Positions 8,713 through 16,675 of a DNA stretch of 64,000 nucleotides are shown piece after piece. How positions within the stretch are numbered: the first letter of the stretch is position 1; every line of letters begins with the position of its first letter. The position numbers were made by a program, and so were the translations under genes. The stretch is from Rhodospirillales bacterium 70-18 (GTDB taxonomy: Bacteria > Pseudomonadota > Alphaproteobacteria > Acetobacterales > Acetobacteraceae), in NCBI GenBank assembly GCA_001899585.1, contig MKWE01000051.1, positions 140,991 through 204,990 on the forward strand, written 5' to 3'. The notes beneath the pieces are model-generated. The model was not told where the DNA came from. It searched no databases and saw nothing but the letters and a program-made list of their open reading frames with translations.

Positions 8713-8796
8713 CACATGGAGACGGGGAGACGGGGAGACGGGGAGGCGGGGAGGCGGGGAGGAGGCAGGGATGCGGTCTCTCCGCCTCCCCGCCTC
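8713..8796. repeat. 8-bp tandem repeat array with hairpin, related to 7243-7309
   Basis: From 8718 there are three GGAGACGG units and two GGAGGCGG units, then a partial unit. The segment GAGGCGGGGAGGCGG (8743-8757) is perfectly complementary to 8782-8796, giving a 15-bp stem after the alpha/beta hydrolase gene. The lead-in CACATGGAG..GGGGAG also occurs at 7240-7262. It may act as terminator for the minus-strand hydrolase, whose stop is at 8828. Confidence 0.7.
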
Positions 8797-8827
8797 ACCT
8801 GTGGATGTTCCGGCCGCCCGGCGCCGC

Positions 8828-9709
8828 TCAGCGCATGCCGGTGATCGACGCGCCCATCGCCCGCGTGTCGCGCATCGGCCAGCGGCCGAGGTCTACCTGG
8901 GCCAGGAAATCGCCCACGATGCGGTTGAACAGGTCCGGGTCCTCCAGGTTGATGCCGTGGCCGCAATTGGGCATCACCGCCAGCGCCGCCGAGGGGATGG
9001 TGCGCTTCATCAGCAGACCGGGCTGCAGGCAGGGCCAGTCCTCGTCGCCGGTCAGGACCAGCGTGGGCACGCGCAGCGCCCGCATCTCGTCCACCAGGTC
9101 GTACAGCGACGGCCGCTCCCGCTGCACGCCGAGCTGGGTGTTGGCCGAGCCGGCCGCCGAATGCCCGGCCAGCTGGTCCAGGAACTCGGCGAAACCGCGC
9201 GGGTCCTTGTTCTGGTACTGCACCCGCGTCGGCCCGAAGGCGTAGCGGTCGGCGAAGGCGCGCATACCGTGGGCGCGGATGAAGGCCACCGTGTTCGCCC
9301 CTTCCTCGCGGAAGGTCTCGCGCTGGTCCGGGTCGGCGCCGTAGCCGCAGCCGCACACCGAGAGCGACAGCGCGCGCTCGGCATGGCGGAAGCCGAAATG
9401 CAGGGTGGCGAACCCGCCCATCGACAGGCCGACCACATGGGCGCGGCCGATGCCGAGCTGGTCCAGCACGGTGGCGATGTCGTCGGCCGCGCGGTCCTGC
9501 GAATAGGCGGACACGGCCTCCGGCACGTCCGACGGCGGGTAGCCGCGCGCGTTGAAGGCGATGGCGCGGTAGCGCTGGCCGAAATGCCGCATCTGCGGCT
9601 CCCAGCTGCGGTGGTCGCCGGCGAATTCATGCACGAAGACCACCGGCGTGCCGGCCCCGGTCTCCTCGTAATACAGCTTCACCCCGTCCTCGGCGGTGGC
9701 GTGCGGCAT
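8828..9709 (-). CDS. Alpha/beta-fold hydrolase
   Basis: A 293-residue hydrolase. The nucleophile elbow GLSMGG places the catalytic serine at S96. A likely acid lies in TGDEDW and the histidine in NCGHG near the C-terminus. The oxyanion-region sequence VVFVHEFAG is typical of lactonase or ester hydrolases of the 3-oxoadipate enol-lactonase/RutD-like group. The ATG at 9709 has GGGAGA upstream. It is divergent from the amidohydrolase gene, sharing a ~130-bp control region. The substrate is unknown; the neighbourhood suggests amide or heterocycle catabolism. Confidence 0.85.
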   Translation of the reverse strand: MPHATAEDGVKLYYEETGAGTPVVFVHEFAGDHRSWEPQMRHFGQRYRAIAFNARGYPPSDVPEAVSAYSQDRAADDIATVLDQLGIGRAHVVGLSMGGFATLHFGFRHAERALSLSVCGCGYGADPDQRETFREEGANTVAFIRAHGMRAFADRYAFGPTRVQYQNKDPRGFAEFLDQLAGHSAAGSANTQLGVQRERPSLYDLVDEMRALRVPTLVLTGDEDWPCLQPGLLMKRTIPSAALAVMPNCGHGINLEDPDLFNRIVGDFLAQVDLGRWPMRDTRAMGASITGMR

Positions 9710-9798
9710 GGCCCGTCTCCCTGTTCCCGCCCGGATGTTCCACCGAACCGGCGGGCGAGGGAAGCGCCCTTGGCGGCGCCGCCGCGGGACGCCACAGT

Positions 9799-9832
9799 GG
9801 CACGGGATGGAGGGGGGCACGGGATGGAGGGG
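9799..9832 (+). repeat. 17-bp tandem duplication overlapping the amidohydrolase ribosome site
   Basis: GGCACGGGATGGAGGGG occurs twice back to back (9799-9815 and 9816-9832). Each copy carries a GGAGG-like Shine-Dalgarno element and an ATG. The second copy's ATG at 9824 is in frame with the amidohydrolase and is an alternative start. Confidence 0.9.
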
Positions 9833-9838
9833 CGGCGG

Positions 9839-11014
9839 ATGCGGCTGGACAACGCGAGGCTGGCGGATGGCCGGCATGTGGATGTGATGGTCGAAGGCGG
9901 CCGCATCGCCGCCATCGCGCCGCATGCGGGCGGCGGGGGCGGCATGGACCTGGGGGGCCGGCTGCTGCTGCCCGCCCTGGTGGACGGACATGTGCACCTG
10001 GACAAGACGCTGATGGGCATGCCCTGGCGGCCCAACAGCGGCGCGGCCACGGTGCGCGAGCGCATCGAGAACGAGCGGCGGTACCGGCGCGGCCTGGCCC
10101 ATCCGGTGCCGCGGCGCGCCGCCGCCCTGCTGCGCCGGATGATCGCTAACGGCACCACCGCGCTGCGCACCCATGTGGATATCGACGACGATATCGGGCT
10201 GGAGAACTTCCACGCCGTGCGCGCGGTGGCCGAGCGGTTCCGGGGCGAGGTGGACATCCAGATCGTCGCCTTCCCGCAAAGCGGCATCCTCGGCCGGCCG
10301 GGCGTGGCCGAGCTGCTGGACGCGGCGCTGGCCGAGGGCGCCGACCTGGTGGGCGGGCTGGACCCGGCGAGCTATGACGGCGACGCCAAGGCGCATCTGG
10401 ACGTGGTGTTCGCGCTGGCCGGCAGGCACGGGCGCGGCATCGACATCCACCTGCACGACCGCGATGCCGGCGGCAACGCGCAGCTGCGCGACATCGCGGC
10501 GCGCGCCGGGGCGGCGGGCATGGCCGGGCTGGTCACGGTCAGCCACGCCTTCAGCCTGGGCACCCCGGATGCGGCGGATTTCGCCGCCACCGCCGATGCG
10601 CTGGCGGCCGCCGGGGTGGCGATCCTGACCTCCTCGCCCTCGGCCGGGCCGGTGCCGCCGGTGCAGGCGCTGCGGGCGCGCGGCGTGGCCATCTATGCCG
10701 GCAGCGACAACATCCGCGACCTGTGGTCGCCCTTCGGCAATGGCTGCATGCTGGAGCGCGCGCTGCTGATCAGCCTGCGCCAGGGCTTCCGCGCCGACGA
10801 CGACATCGCGCTGGCCTATGGCATCTGCTCGGATGCCGGGGCCCGCATGCTCGGCCTGCCCGGCCGCGCCGTCGCCGTGGGGGCGCCCGCCGACCTGCTG
10901 GCGGTGGCGGCGGAAACCCTGGCCGAGGCGGTGGCCGAGCGCCCCGCCGGCCGGCTGGTGTTCAGGGCCGGCCGCCTGCTGGCCCGCGACGGCGCCTATC
11001 TCGGCAATAATTGA
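9839..11014 (+). CDS. Amidohydrolase, cytosine-deaminase-like
   Basis: Metal-dependent hydrolase of 391 residues with a TIM-barrel core. DGHVHLDKT (H51, H53) is the HxH metal site of the CodA branch. HLHD, SHAF and GSDNIRD supply the further histidines and the catalytic aspartate region. CodA-like enzymes deaminate cytosine, isoguanine or related ring amides; some act on N-substituted formamides. The ATG at 9839 follows GGAGGGGCGGCGG; an in-frame ATG at 9824 is possible. It is followed 13 bases later by an SDR gene, so the two are likely cotranscribed. Confidence 0.82.
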   Translation: MRLDNARLADGRHVDVMVEGGRIAAIAPHAGGGGGMDLGGRLLLPALVDGHVHLDKTLMGMPWRPNSGAATVRERIENERRYRRGLAHPVPRRAAALLRRMIANGTTALRTHVDIDDDIGLENFHAVRAVAERFRGEVDIQIVAFPQSGILGRPGVAELLDAALAEGADLVGGLDPASYDGDAKAHLDVVFALAGRHGRGIDIHLHDRDAGGNAQLRDIAARAGAAGMAGLVTVSHAFSLGTPDAADFAATADALAAAGVAILTSSPSAGPVPPVQALRARGVAIYAGSDNIRDLWSPFGNGCMLERALLISLRQGFRADDDIALAYGICSDAGARMLGLPGRAVAVGAPADLLAVAAETLAEAVAERPAGRLVFRAGRLLARDGAYLGNN

Positions 11015-11027
11015 GGGGAAACCGACC

Positions 11028-11822
11028 ATGGACATACGATTGACCGGCCGCGCCGCCATCGTCACCGGCGGCAGCAAGGGCCTCGGCCTGGCGATGGCCA
11101 AGCGCTTCGCCGCCTCCGGCGCCGACGTGGCGATTCTGGCGCGCACGCAGTCCACGCTGGACGCCGCGCGCGCCGAGATCCTGGCGGCGGCGCCCGGCCG
11201 GCGGGTGGCCGCGATCGCCTGCGACGTGTCGCGGGCCGACGAGATCGCGCGTGCCCATGCGGCGGCGATGGCCGAGCTGGGGCGCATCGACATCGTGGTG
11301 AACAATGCCGGCACCTCGCGCACCGGGGCGTTCGAGAGCATCACCGACGAGATCTGGCAGGAGGACCTGGACCTCAAGCTGTTCGCCGCCATCCGGCTGA
11401 CCCGCCTGGTGTGGCCGCAACTGCGCGAGCGGCGCTGGGGGCGGGTGATCAATGTGCTCAACATCGGCGCCAAGGCCCCGCGCGCCGGCGGCTGCCCCAC
11501 CGTGGTCAGCCGCGCCGCCGGCATGGCGCTGACCAAGGTGCTGGCCGGCGAGGGCGCGCCGCACGGCATCCTGGTGAACGCGCTGCTGGTCGGGCTGATC
11601 GCCACCGACCAGGTGGCCCGCGCGCATGCCGGCCTAGTGGCCAAGGGGCAGAACCTGACGCTGGAGGAGCATATGGCCAAGGTCGGCGCCCCGGTGCCGC
11701 TGGGCCGCATGGGCCGCGCCGAGGAATTCGCCAACATGGCCTGTTTCCTGGCCTCGGACGCCGGCGGCTACATCACCGGCACGGCGATCAACGTGGATGG
11801 CGGGATGTCGCCAGTGGTATAG
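11028..11822 (+). CDS. SDR-family protein with altered catalytic residues
   Basis: A 264-residue Rossmann protein. Cofactor site TGGSKGLG (13-20), NNAG (92-95) and the C-terminal DGG motif are intact. Where classical SDRs have Tyr-x-x-x-Lys, this protein reads T158-V-V-S-R162, and the usual catalytic serine region reads NVLNIG. The normal Tyr/Lys proton relay is therefore absent. I recall similar SDR relatives with a VSRAAG..LTK segment, so this may be a genuine subfamily rather than a mutant. It could act by other residues or as a binding protein. It lies directly downstream of the amidohydrolase. Confidence 0.8.
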   Translation: MDIRLTGRAAIVTGGSKGLGLAMAKRFAASGADVAILARTQSTLDAARAEILAAAPGRRVAAIACDVSRADEIARAHAAAMAELGRIDIVVNNAGTSRTGAFESITDEIWQEDLDLKLFAAIRLTRLVWPQLRERRWGRVINVLNIGAKAPRAGGCPTVVSRAAGMALTKVLAGEGAPHGILVNALLVGLIATDQVARAHAGLVAKGQNLTLEEHMAKVGAPVPLGRMGRAEEFANMACFLASDAGGYITGTAINVDGGMSPVV

Positions 11823-11839
11823 CGGGTGGTGTGGCGGCC

Positions 11840-11874
11840 TTGTTATGTTGCATAACCATCATGCGACATAACAA
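11840..11874. promoter_or_regulatory. AT-rich palindromic element between convergent genes (operator or terminator)
   Basis: TTGTTATGTTGCAT (11840-11853) faces ATGCGACATAACAA (11861-11874) across 7 bases, with one mismatch in 14. Inside the left arm, GTTATG-TTG-CATAAC (11842-11856) is a perfect 6+6 palindrome. The two arms carry GTTATGTTGCAT and GTTATGTCGCAT in inverted orientation, as expected for paired binding sites of a dimeric regulator. It starts 18 bases after the SDR stop and ends 3 bases before the kinase stop, so a bidirectional terminator is the alternative. Confidence 0.5.
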
Positions 11875-11877
11875 AAC

Positions 11878-13629
11878 TCAGCCGGCCGGCTCGGTCAGGA
11901 ATTTGAGCTGGCGCAGCAGGTCCTCGCGGCGGAACGGCTTGCGCAGGGTGCGGACGGTGGGCGGCAGGGTGTCCAGCCCGTCGATCTCGGCGAAACCGGT
12001 GATGATCAGGGTGGCCAGGCCGGGCTGCAGGGGCAGGGCGGCGCGGATCAGCGCGGCACCGTTCAGGCCCGGCATGGCGTAGTCGGTCACCAGCGCATCG
12101 AACCGCTCGCCGGCGGCCAGCAGCGCCAGGGCCTGCTCGCCGCCATCGGCGCGGGTGACGTCATAGCCGGCGGATTCGACGAAGGCGCCGATGGTCAGCA
12201 GCACGTCGGGCGTGTCGTCCACCAGCAGCACCCGCCCGGCGCCGCGCAGGCGGATGGCGGGCGGTGCCGCGGTGGGGGAGGCGGCGGCGGCGGCGCGCGG
12301 CAGCCAGATCTCCACCGCCGTGCCCCGGCCGGGCGCGCTGTCGATGCGGACGTCGCCGCCCGATTGGTGGGCGAAGCCGTGCACCATCGACAGGCCGAGC
12401 CCGGACCCCTTGGCGCCCTTGGTGGTGAAGAACGGCTCGACGGCGCGCGCGGCCACCGCCGGCTCCATGCCGGTGCCGTGATCCACCACCGCCAGCACCA
12501 CGTAGTCGCCCGGCGCCAGCCCCGGCGGCGCCTGGGGGCACGGCGCGGCGGCGGCGCGCGCCTCGATCCGCAGCGTTCCGCCCTCGGGCATGGCGTCGCG
12601 GGCGTTCAGGATCAGGTTGAGCAGCGCCACGTCGATCTGGCCGGGGTCGGCGAAGGCGGGCGGCGTGTCGGGGGCGCACGCCACCTCCAGCACGAAGCGC
12701 GGGCCGATCGCGCGGCGCAGCACGGCCACGAAGCCGCTCAGCAGCTCCGGCAGGGCGACCACCCTGGGCACCAGCACCTGCTTGCGCGCGAAGGCCAGCA
12801 GGTAGTGGGTGAGCTGGGCGCCGCGCTGGGCGGACCGCATGGTGATCTCGGCGTATTCGCGCGCCGTCGGCAGGTCGGCCACCTCGTCCAGCAGCAATTC
12901 CAGGCTGCCCGCCACCGCCTGCAGCAGGTTGTTGAAATCATGCGCCACCCCGGCGGTGAGGCGGCCGATCGCCTCCATCTTCTGGGCCTGCCGGAGCTGG
13001 TCCTCCAGCATGTCGCGGTCGGTCACGTCCAGCACGCTGGTGACGATATGGTGCGCCCGCCCGCCGTCGTCGCGCACCGCCGCCAGGGTCAGGCGCAGCT
13101 TGCGCGGGCCGGGCGGCAGCTCGATGGTGCGGCCGCAGGCCGGCGGCGCGTCGCCGGTGATGCAGCGCCGCATCTGCGTCTCGATGAAGCGGGCGCGCTC
13201 GGGCGGCCACAGGTCGCGCGGCGCCCGCCCGATGGCGGCGGCGGCGTCGATGCCCATGATGGCGGCGGCGGCGCGGTTCACGTCCTCGTAGACGAGGCCC
13301 CCGTCCGGCTCGACGCGGACCACCATGATGCCGTCGGCGCAATGGTCGAAATAGGTGCGGAACGTGCCCTCGCTGCGGCGCATGTCGCGCTCGGCGGCCT
13401 GCCGGAAGCGGTGCTGGCGGGCCAGTTGCCAGCCCAGCACCGCCACGACGGCGCAGAGCAGGGCGACGCCGGCCACCACCTGGTGCAGCACCAGGGCCAG
13501 GCCCAGCGCAACCGCCAGCAGGGCGACGCACAGGCCGAACAGCAGCAGGCACGCGGCGGGTCTCGGCCCGGCTGGAGCCGATCGGCCCGGCCAGTGGCCA
13601 GCCGGCCCGTGCGGCAGCATATGCGGCAT
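11878..13629 (-). CDS. Hybrid sensor histidine kinase/response regulator
   Basis: A 583-residue membrane sensor. Order: short N-terminus, two closely spaced membrane segments (about 22-70), PAS domain (about 85-205), HisKA with GVAHDFNNLL (phospho-His H230), HATPase_c (LNLILNARDAMPEGG, GSGLGLSMV), then a C-terminal receiver with phospho-acceptor D516 in VTDYAMPG and the conserved lysine in RKPF. The ATG at 13629 is chosen for its GGAG at proper spacing. No separate output regulator lies beside it, so the partner is unknown. PAS-HisKA-REC proteins of this design often feed phosphorelays. Confidence 0.88.
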   Translation of the reverse strand: MPHMLPHGPAGHWPGRSAPAGPRPAACLLLFGLCVALLAVALGLALVLHQVVAGVALLCAVVAVLGWQLARQHRFRQAAERDMRRSEGTFRTYFDHCADGIMVVRVEPDGGLVYEDVNRAAAAIMGIDAAAAIGRAPRDLWPPERARFIETQMRRCITGDAPPACGRTIELPPGPRKLRLTLAAVRDDGGRAHHIVTSVLDVTDRDMLEDQLRQAQKMEAIGRLTAGVAHDFNNLLQAVAGSLELLLDEVADLPTAREYAEITMRSAQRGAQLTHYLLAFARKQVLVPRVVALPELLSGFVAVLRRAIGPRFVLEVACAPDTPPAFADPGQIDVALLNLILNARDAMPEGGTLRIEARAAAAPCPQAPPGLAPGDYVVLAVVDHGTGMEPAVAARAVEPFFTTKGAKGSGLGLSMVHGFAHQSGGDVRIDSAPGRGTAVEIWLPRAAAAASPTAAPPAIRLRGAGRVLLVDDTPDVLLTIGAFVESAGYDVTRADGGEQALALLAAGERFDALVTDYAMPGLNGAALIRAALPLQPGLATLIITGFAEIDGLDTLPPTVRTLRKPFRREDLLRQLKFLTEPAG

Positions 13630-13854
13630 TCTGGCATCTCCGGGGGCATCTCCGGGCGCGACCGGGGCCGGCCGGACAGTGGGGCAGCGTCCTGCCGCAG
13701 TGCAATATGGGACCGACAAAAGTTGACCAAAGGTGACTACGGGACGGTTGCATTGAATCGATTACGGATGATTGCATTTTCAACATGCCGGGCGCGAAAC
13801 CCGGCATGATGCGATCCAAGGCGCGCCACGACGCGCCTGAATGGGAGGACACCG

Positions 13855-14517
13855 ATGCGGCTCCTGCTCGTCGCCCTGCTGGCGTGGCCGCTGGCAGCCC
13901 AGGCGCAATCCGGCCGGCTATGGCCGCCCGGCTCGCCCGCCCAGCGTGCCGTCGCCCCGGACTGCGCCACCTGCTGGGTGCAGGAGGTGGAGGTGGCCGC
14001 CGCCGCCGCCGCGCCGGTGGCGGCGCCGGCCAACCCCACCTGCTATGGCCAGCCGAGCATCGACTTCTTCCGCACCGCGCTGGCGATCGTCGCACCGCGC
14101 ACCGCGCCGGCCGTGTCGGGCGACCTGGCCGAGGCGATCAGGGCGCTCGATCCGCCGATGTTCGAGGCGCTGCGCGAGGGCAGCGCCGCCGATTTCCGCA
14201 CCCTGCTGCGGCTGCCGGCCGGCAGGGTGCCCTATGCCAACTGCATGCCGCTGGCGGCCCTGCTGCCGGCCGGCGGGGTGCCGGTGGCGGTGCGGCTGGG
14301 CGTGGTGCGCGGCGGCGTGGCGCAGGCCTGCGACCCGGTGAGCGGCGCCTGCGGCGGCGGCGGCCGGTTCGTGCAGCCGCCCGAGGCTTTCGCCGCGCGC
14401 GAGCGCGTGGGCGTCGGCGCGGTGTTCATGGCCGAGCCGGGAGCGGCCGGGGACGTGGTGCGCCTGACCGTCGCCTACCGCATGCCCGACGATGCGAAGC
14501 CGGTGCCGTTGCGCTAG
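13855..14517 (+). CDS. Secreted hypothetical protein
   Basis: A 220-residue protein with a clear signal peptide (MRLLLVALLAWPLAAQA, cleavage after AQA at residue 17). The mature part has several cysteines (including CATCW), an alanine-rich linker at 48-58 and no domain I recognise. It is preceded by AGGACACCG at ribosome-site distance. The paired cysteines suggest a disulfide-stabilised periplasmic protein. It sits alone between a divergent kinase gene and an amidohydrolase gene that begins 30 bases later, possibly one transcript. No function is proposed. Confidence 0.75.
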   Translation: MRLLLVALLAWPLAAQAQSGRLWPPGSPAQRAVAPDCATCWVQEVEVAAAAAAPVAAPANPTCYGQPSIDFFRTALAIVAPRTAPAVSGDLAEAIRALDPPMFEALREGSAADFRTLLRLPAGRVPYANCMPLAALLPAGGVPVAVRLGVVRGGVAQACDPVSGACGGGGRFVQPPEAFAARERVGVGAVFMAEPGAAGDVVRLTVAYRMPDDAKPVPLR

Positions 14518-14547
14518 CCTCCCCCGATTATGACCGGAGGTGACGCC

Positions 14548-15618
14548 ATGGCCGACATCTGGAACCGCTACGCCGCCACCGCGGCCCGCCCCACCGGGCG
14601 CAGCGGCCGCGACCTGCGCGCCGCCGGGGCTTGCGGCGGCGGGCCGACCATCGACATCCATGCCCATGTGATCGCCCCGGCGGCGGCGGCCCTGGTGCGC
14701 CCGCATCTGCGCCGCCCGCCCGAGCCGTTCCCGGCCGACACGCTGGCGCTGGGCGCAAGGCAGTCGGCCGACCGCGCCAGCCGCATGACCACGCTGGACA
14801 ACCGGCTGGGCGAGCTGGACGCCATGGCGATCGACCGCCAGGTGGTGATGCCCGCGCCCGGCCAATGTTACCACGACCTGCCGGTGGACCTGGCCATCCA
14901 GGCCGCGCGGCTGGTCAACGAGGGGGTGGCCGCCTTCGCGGCGCGCCGGCCGGACCGGTTCATCCCGTTCGGCACGGTGCCGATGCAGGACGGCGCGGCG
15001 GCGGCGGCCGAACTGGCGCATTGCCGCGACGTGCTGGGCTTCAAGGGCGTGCAGGTGCTGACCAACGTGGGCGGCGCGGAACTCTCCGACCCGCGCTTCG
15101 CCGCGTTCTGGGCGGCCGCCGAGCGGCTGGGCGTGCTGGTGGTGATCCACCCCGCCGGCTACACCGAGCCGGCGCGGCTGGCGCGCTTCTACTTCAATAA
15201 CGTCATCGGCAACCCGCTCGACACCACGGTGGCGCTGCACCACCTGATCTTCGACGGCGTGCTGGCCCGCCACCCGGCGCTGAAGCTGCTGGCGGTGCAT
15301 GGCGGCGGCTATCTGCCGGCCTATTCCGGGCGGATCGACCATGCCTGGGGCGCCCGTTCGGACGCCCACGGCGCGCTGCCGCTGCCGCCGACCAGCTATC
15401 TGCGGCAGGTGTATTTCGACAGCATCGTGTTCACGCCGCACCAGTTGGAGAACTTGGTGCGGGTGTTCGGCGCCGACCACATCCTGATGGGGACCGACTA
15501 TCCGTTCGACATGGGCGAGTACGATCCGGTGGGCCATGTCGCCGGCGTGGCCGGGTTCGACATCGCCACCGTGGCGGCGGTTTGCGGGGGCAATGCGGTG
15601 CGGTTGCTGGGATTGTAG
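14548..15618 (+). CDS. Amidohydrolase of the ACMSD/decarboxylase family
   Basis: A 356-residue Amidohydro_2 protein. HAH (H38, H40) near the N-terminus, HPAG midway, VHGGGYLP and GTDYPFD near the C-terminus match metal and catalytic positions of aminocarboxymuconate-semialdehyde decarboxylase and related non-oxidative aromatic decarboxylases or hydrolases. The ATG at 14548 is preferred over the one at 14530 because GGAGGTG lies between them at ideal spacing. No other catabolic gene of an aromatic pathway adjoins it, so the substrate is open. Confidence 0.85.
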   Translation: MADIWNRYAATAARPTGRSGRDLRAAGACGGGPTIDIHAHVIAPAAAALVRPHLRRPPEPFPADTLALGARQSADRASRMTTLDNRLGELDAMAIDRQVVMPAPGQCYHDLPVDLAIQAARLVNEGVAAFAARRPDRFIPFGTVPMQDGAAAAAELAHCRDVLGFKGVQVLTNVGGAELSDPRFAAFWAAAERLGVLVVIHPAGYTEPARLARFYFNNVIGNPLDTTVALHHLIFDGVLARHPALKLLAVHGGGYLPAYSGRIDHAWGARSDAHGALPLPPTSYLRQVYFDSIVFTPHQLENLVRVFGADHILMGTDYPFDMGEYDPVGHVAGVAGFDIATVAAVCGGNAVRLLGL

Positions 15619-15676
15619 AGGGTGAGGCCGGGGCTTCGCCCTGGTGGGGCGCGGGGTGAGATCCCGCCTTGCCGGC
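15618..15676 (+). repeat. REP-like GC-rich element, copy 1
   Basis: The stretch GGGTGAGG-C-GGGGCT..CG-CCCTGGTGGGG-CGGGG..CCCGCCTTGC closely resembles 35526-35590 (copy 2). It lies directly after an amidohydrolase stop codon. Such elements often act as terminators or mRNA stabilisers. Confidence 0.6.
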
Positions 15677-15710
15677 CGTGACGGCGCCACGATTCGGGCG
15701 GGCGTGGTTG

Positions 15711-15739
15711 TTGCTGATGCGCAGTGCGGATGTTATTCG
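15711..15739 (+). promoter_or_regulatory. Possible sigma-70-type promoter for the acpXL operon
   Basis: TTGCTG (15711-15716) and TATTCG (15734-15739) are separated by 17 bases. Both match the consensus only at the first three positions, so this is weak. Location 160 bases before acpXL is plausible. Confidence 0.25.
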
Positions 15740-15805
15740 AAAGCGTGAACTACCGGGACTGCCGGCATGCATCGTGCCATGGCGGTATGGTGGGGTACAT
15801 GTCGC

Positions 15806-15861
15806 CCGTCCGGGCCGCCCCGTCTGGGCCGCCCCGTTCGGGCCACCCCGTCTGGGCCCCA
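15806..15861 (+). repeat. 14-bp tandem repeat (four units) in the acpXL leader
   Basis: CCGTCCGGGCCGCC, CCGTCTGGGCCGCC, CCGTTCGGGCCACC and CCGTCTGGGCCCCA follow one another at 15806, 15820, 15834 and 15848. The array ends 39 bases before the acpXL start codon, inside the likely 5' leader. Confidence 0.9.
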
Positions 15862-15900
15862 TGCGTGGCTATTCGACCCTTCACTCTGCGAGGCTTGGCC

Positions 15901-16182
15901 ATGGCATCCACCTTCGACACCGTCGCCGGAATCATCTCCGAGATCTGCGGCATTCCGCGCGAGACGATCACGCCCACCAGCCACGCGATCGAGGACCTGG
16001 GCATCGACAGCCTCGACTTCCTCGATGTCGCCTTCGCGATCGACAAGGCGTTCGCGATCAAGTTACCGCTGGAGCAATGGACGCAGGAGGTCAATGAGGG
16101 CCAGGTGCCGAGCGACCGGTATTTCGTGCTGCAGGGGCTGTGCGACAATATCGACCAGCTGGTGATGGCCAAGGCCGGCTGA
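15901..16182 (+). CDS. acpXL: Acyl carrier protein AcpXL, for very-long-chain fatty acids of lipid A
   Basis: A 93-residue specialised ACP. The 4'-phosphopantetheine serine is S37 in GIDSLDF, followed by [11 protein letters not shown]. The segment [12 protein letters not shown] matches rhizobial AcpXL as I recall it and separates this protein from housekeeping AcpP. AcpXL carries the growing 26-30 carbon (omega-1)-hydroxy acyl chain that LpxXL transfers to lipid A. It heads a seven-gene same-strand cluster; the next gene starts 19 bases on. The start at 15901 gives the family length; upstream in-frame codons read through the tandem repeat and are not credible. Confidence 0.95.
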   Translation: MASTFDTVAGIISEICGIPRETITPTSHAIEDLGIDSLDFLDVAFAIDKAFAIKLPLEQWTQEVNEGQVPSDRYFVLQGLCDNIDQLVMAKAG

Positions 16183-16201
16183 CAGCGCGGCGCGCGCCCG
16201 C

Positions 16202-16675
16202 ATGCGCCTGGAATATTTCGAGCTGGTGGACCGGATCGTGGAACTCGATCCGGATGCCGGCAGCATCGCGGCGGCCTGCGTGCTGCCGGAGCGCAGCCCG
16301 GTGTTCGAGGGGCATTTCCCCGGCCATCCCATCCTGCCCGGCGTGCTGATGATCGAGGCGATGGCGCAGACCGGCGGCTGGCTGGTGATGGCGCGGCTCC
16401 GGTTCGAGCGGATGGCCTTCCTGGCCTCGGTGAAGGAGGCGAAGATGCGCCGCTTCCTGGTCCCCGGCCAGAAACTGCGCGTGGAGGCGCGGCTGCTGCA
16501 TGACGGCTCGGGCTATGCCGTCGCCACCGGGCGCATCCTGGCGGAGAGGATGGCGGTGGCCGATGCCGAAATGACCTTCCGGGTGCTGCCCTTTCCCAAC
16601 GCCATGCTGCGTGCGAGCATGCTGGCGGCGGCCGCGCGCGTCGCGGTGCCGGCGGAGTTGCGGCCCGATGCGTGA
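16202..16675 (+). CDS. fabZXL: 3-hydroxyacyl-ACP dehydratase FabZXL
   Basis: A 157-residue hot-dog-fold dehydratase. GHFPGHPILPGVLMIEAMAQ contains the catalytic His38 and Glu52 of FabZ. It removes water from 3-hydroxyacyl-AcpXL in each VLCFA elongation round. It sits second in the cluster as in rhizobia, and its last 8 bases overlap the next gene, indicating translational coupling. Assignment to the XL pathway rests on context; the fold and activity are clear from sequence. Confidence 0.92.
   Translation: MRLEYFELVDRIVELDPDAGSIAAACVLPERSPVFEGHFPGHPILPGVLMIEAMAQTGGWLVMARLRFERMAFLASVKEAKMRRFLVPGQKLRVEARLLHDGSGYAVATGRILAERMAVADAEMTFRVLPFPNAMLRASMLAAAARVAVPAELRPDA

Noticed and set aside
7406-11014. 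A very long plus-strand open frame (about 1200 codons) spanning the permease and hydrolase genes
   Set aside because: Only its 3' part (from 9839) is a real gene. The rest is antisense to two clear genes and has the Ala/Arg/Gly/His-rich composition of a GC-driven shadow frame.
8828-11737. A 969-codon minus-strand frame
   Set aside because: Only the downstream 293 codons (8828-9709) form the alpha/beta hydrolase; the rest is antisense shadow of the amidohydrolase and SDR.
15806-15861. The repeat array as a CRISPR
   Set aside because: The units are contiguous with no spacers and only 14 bases long. No cas genes are present.
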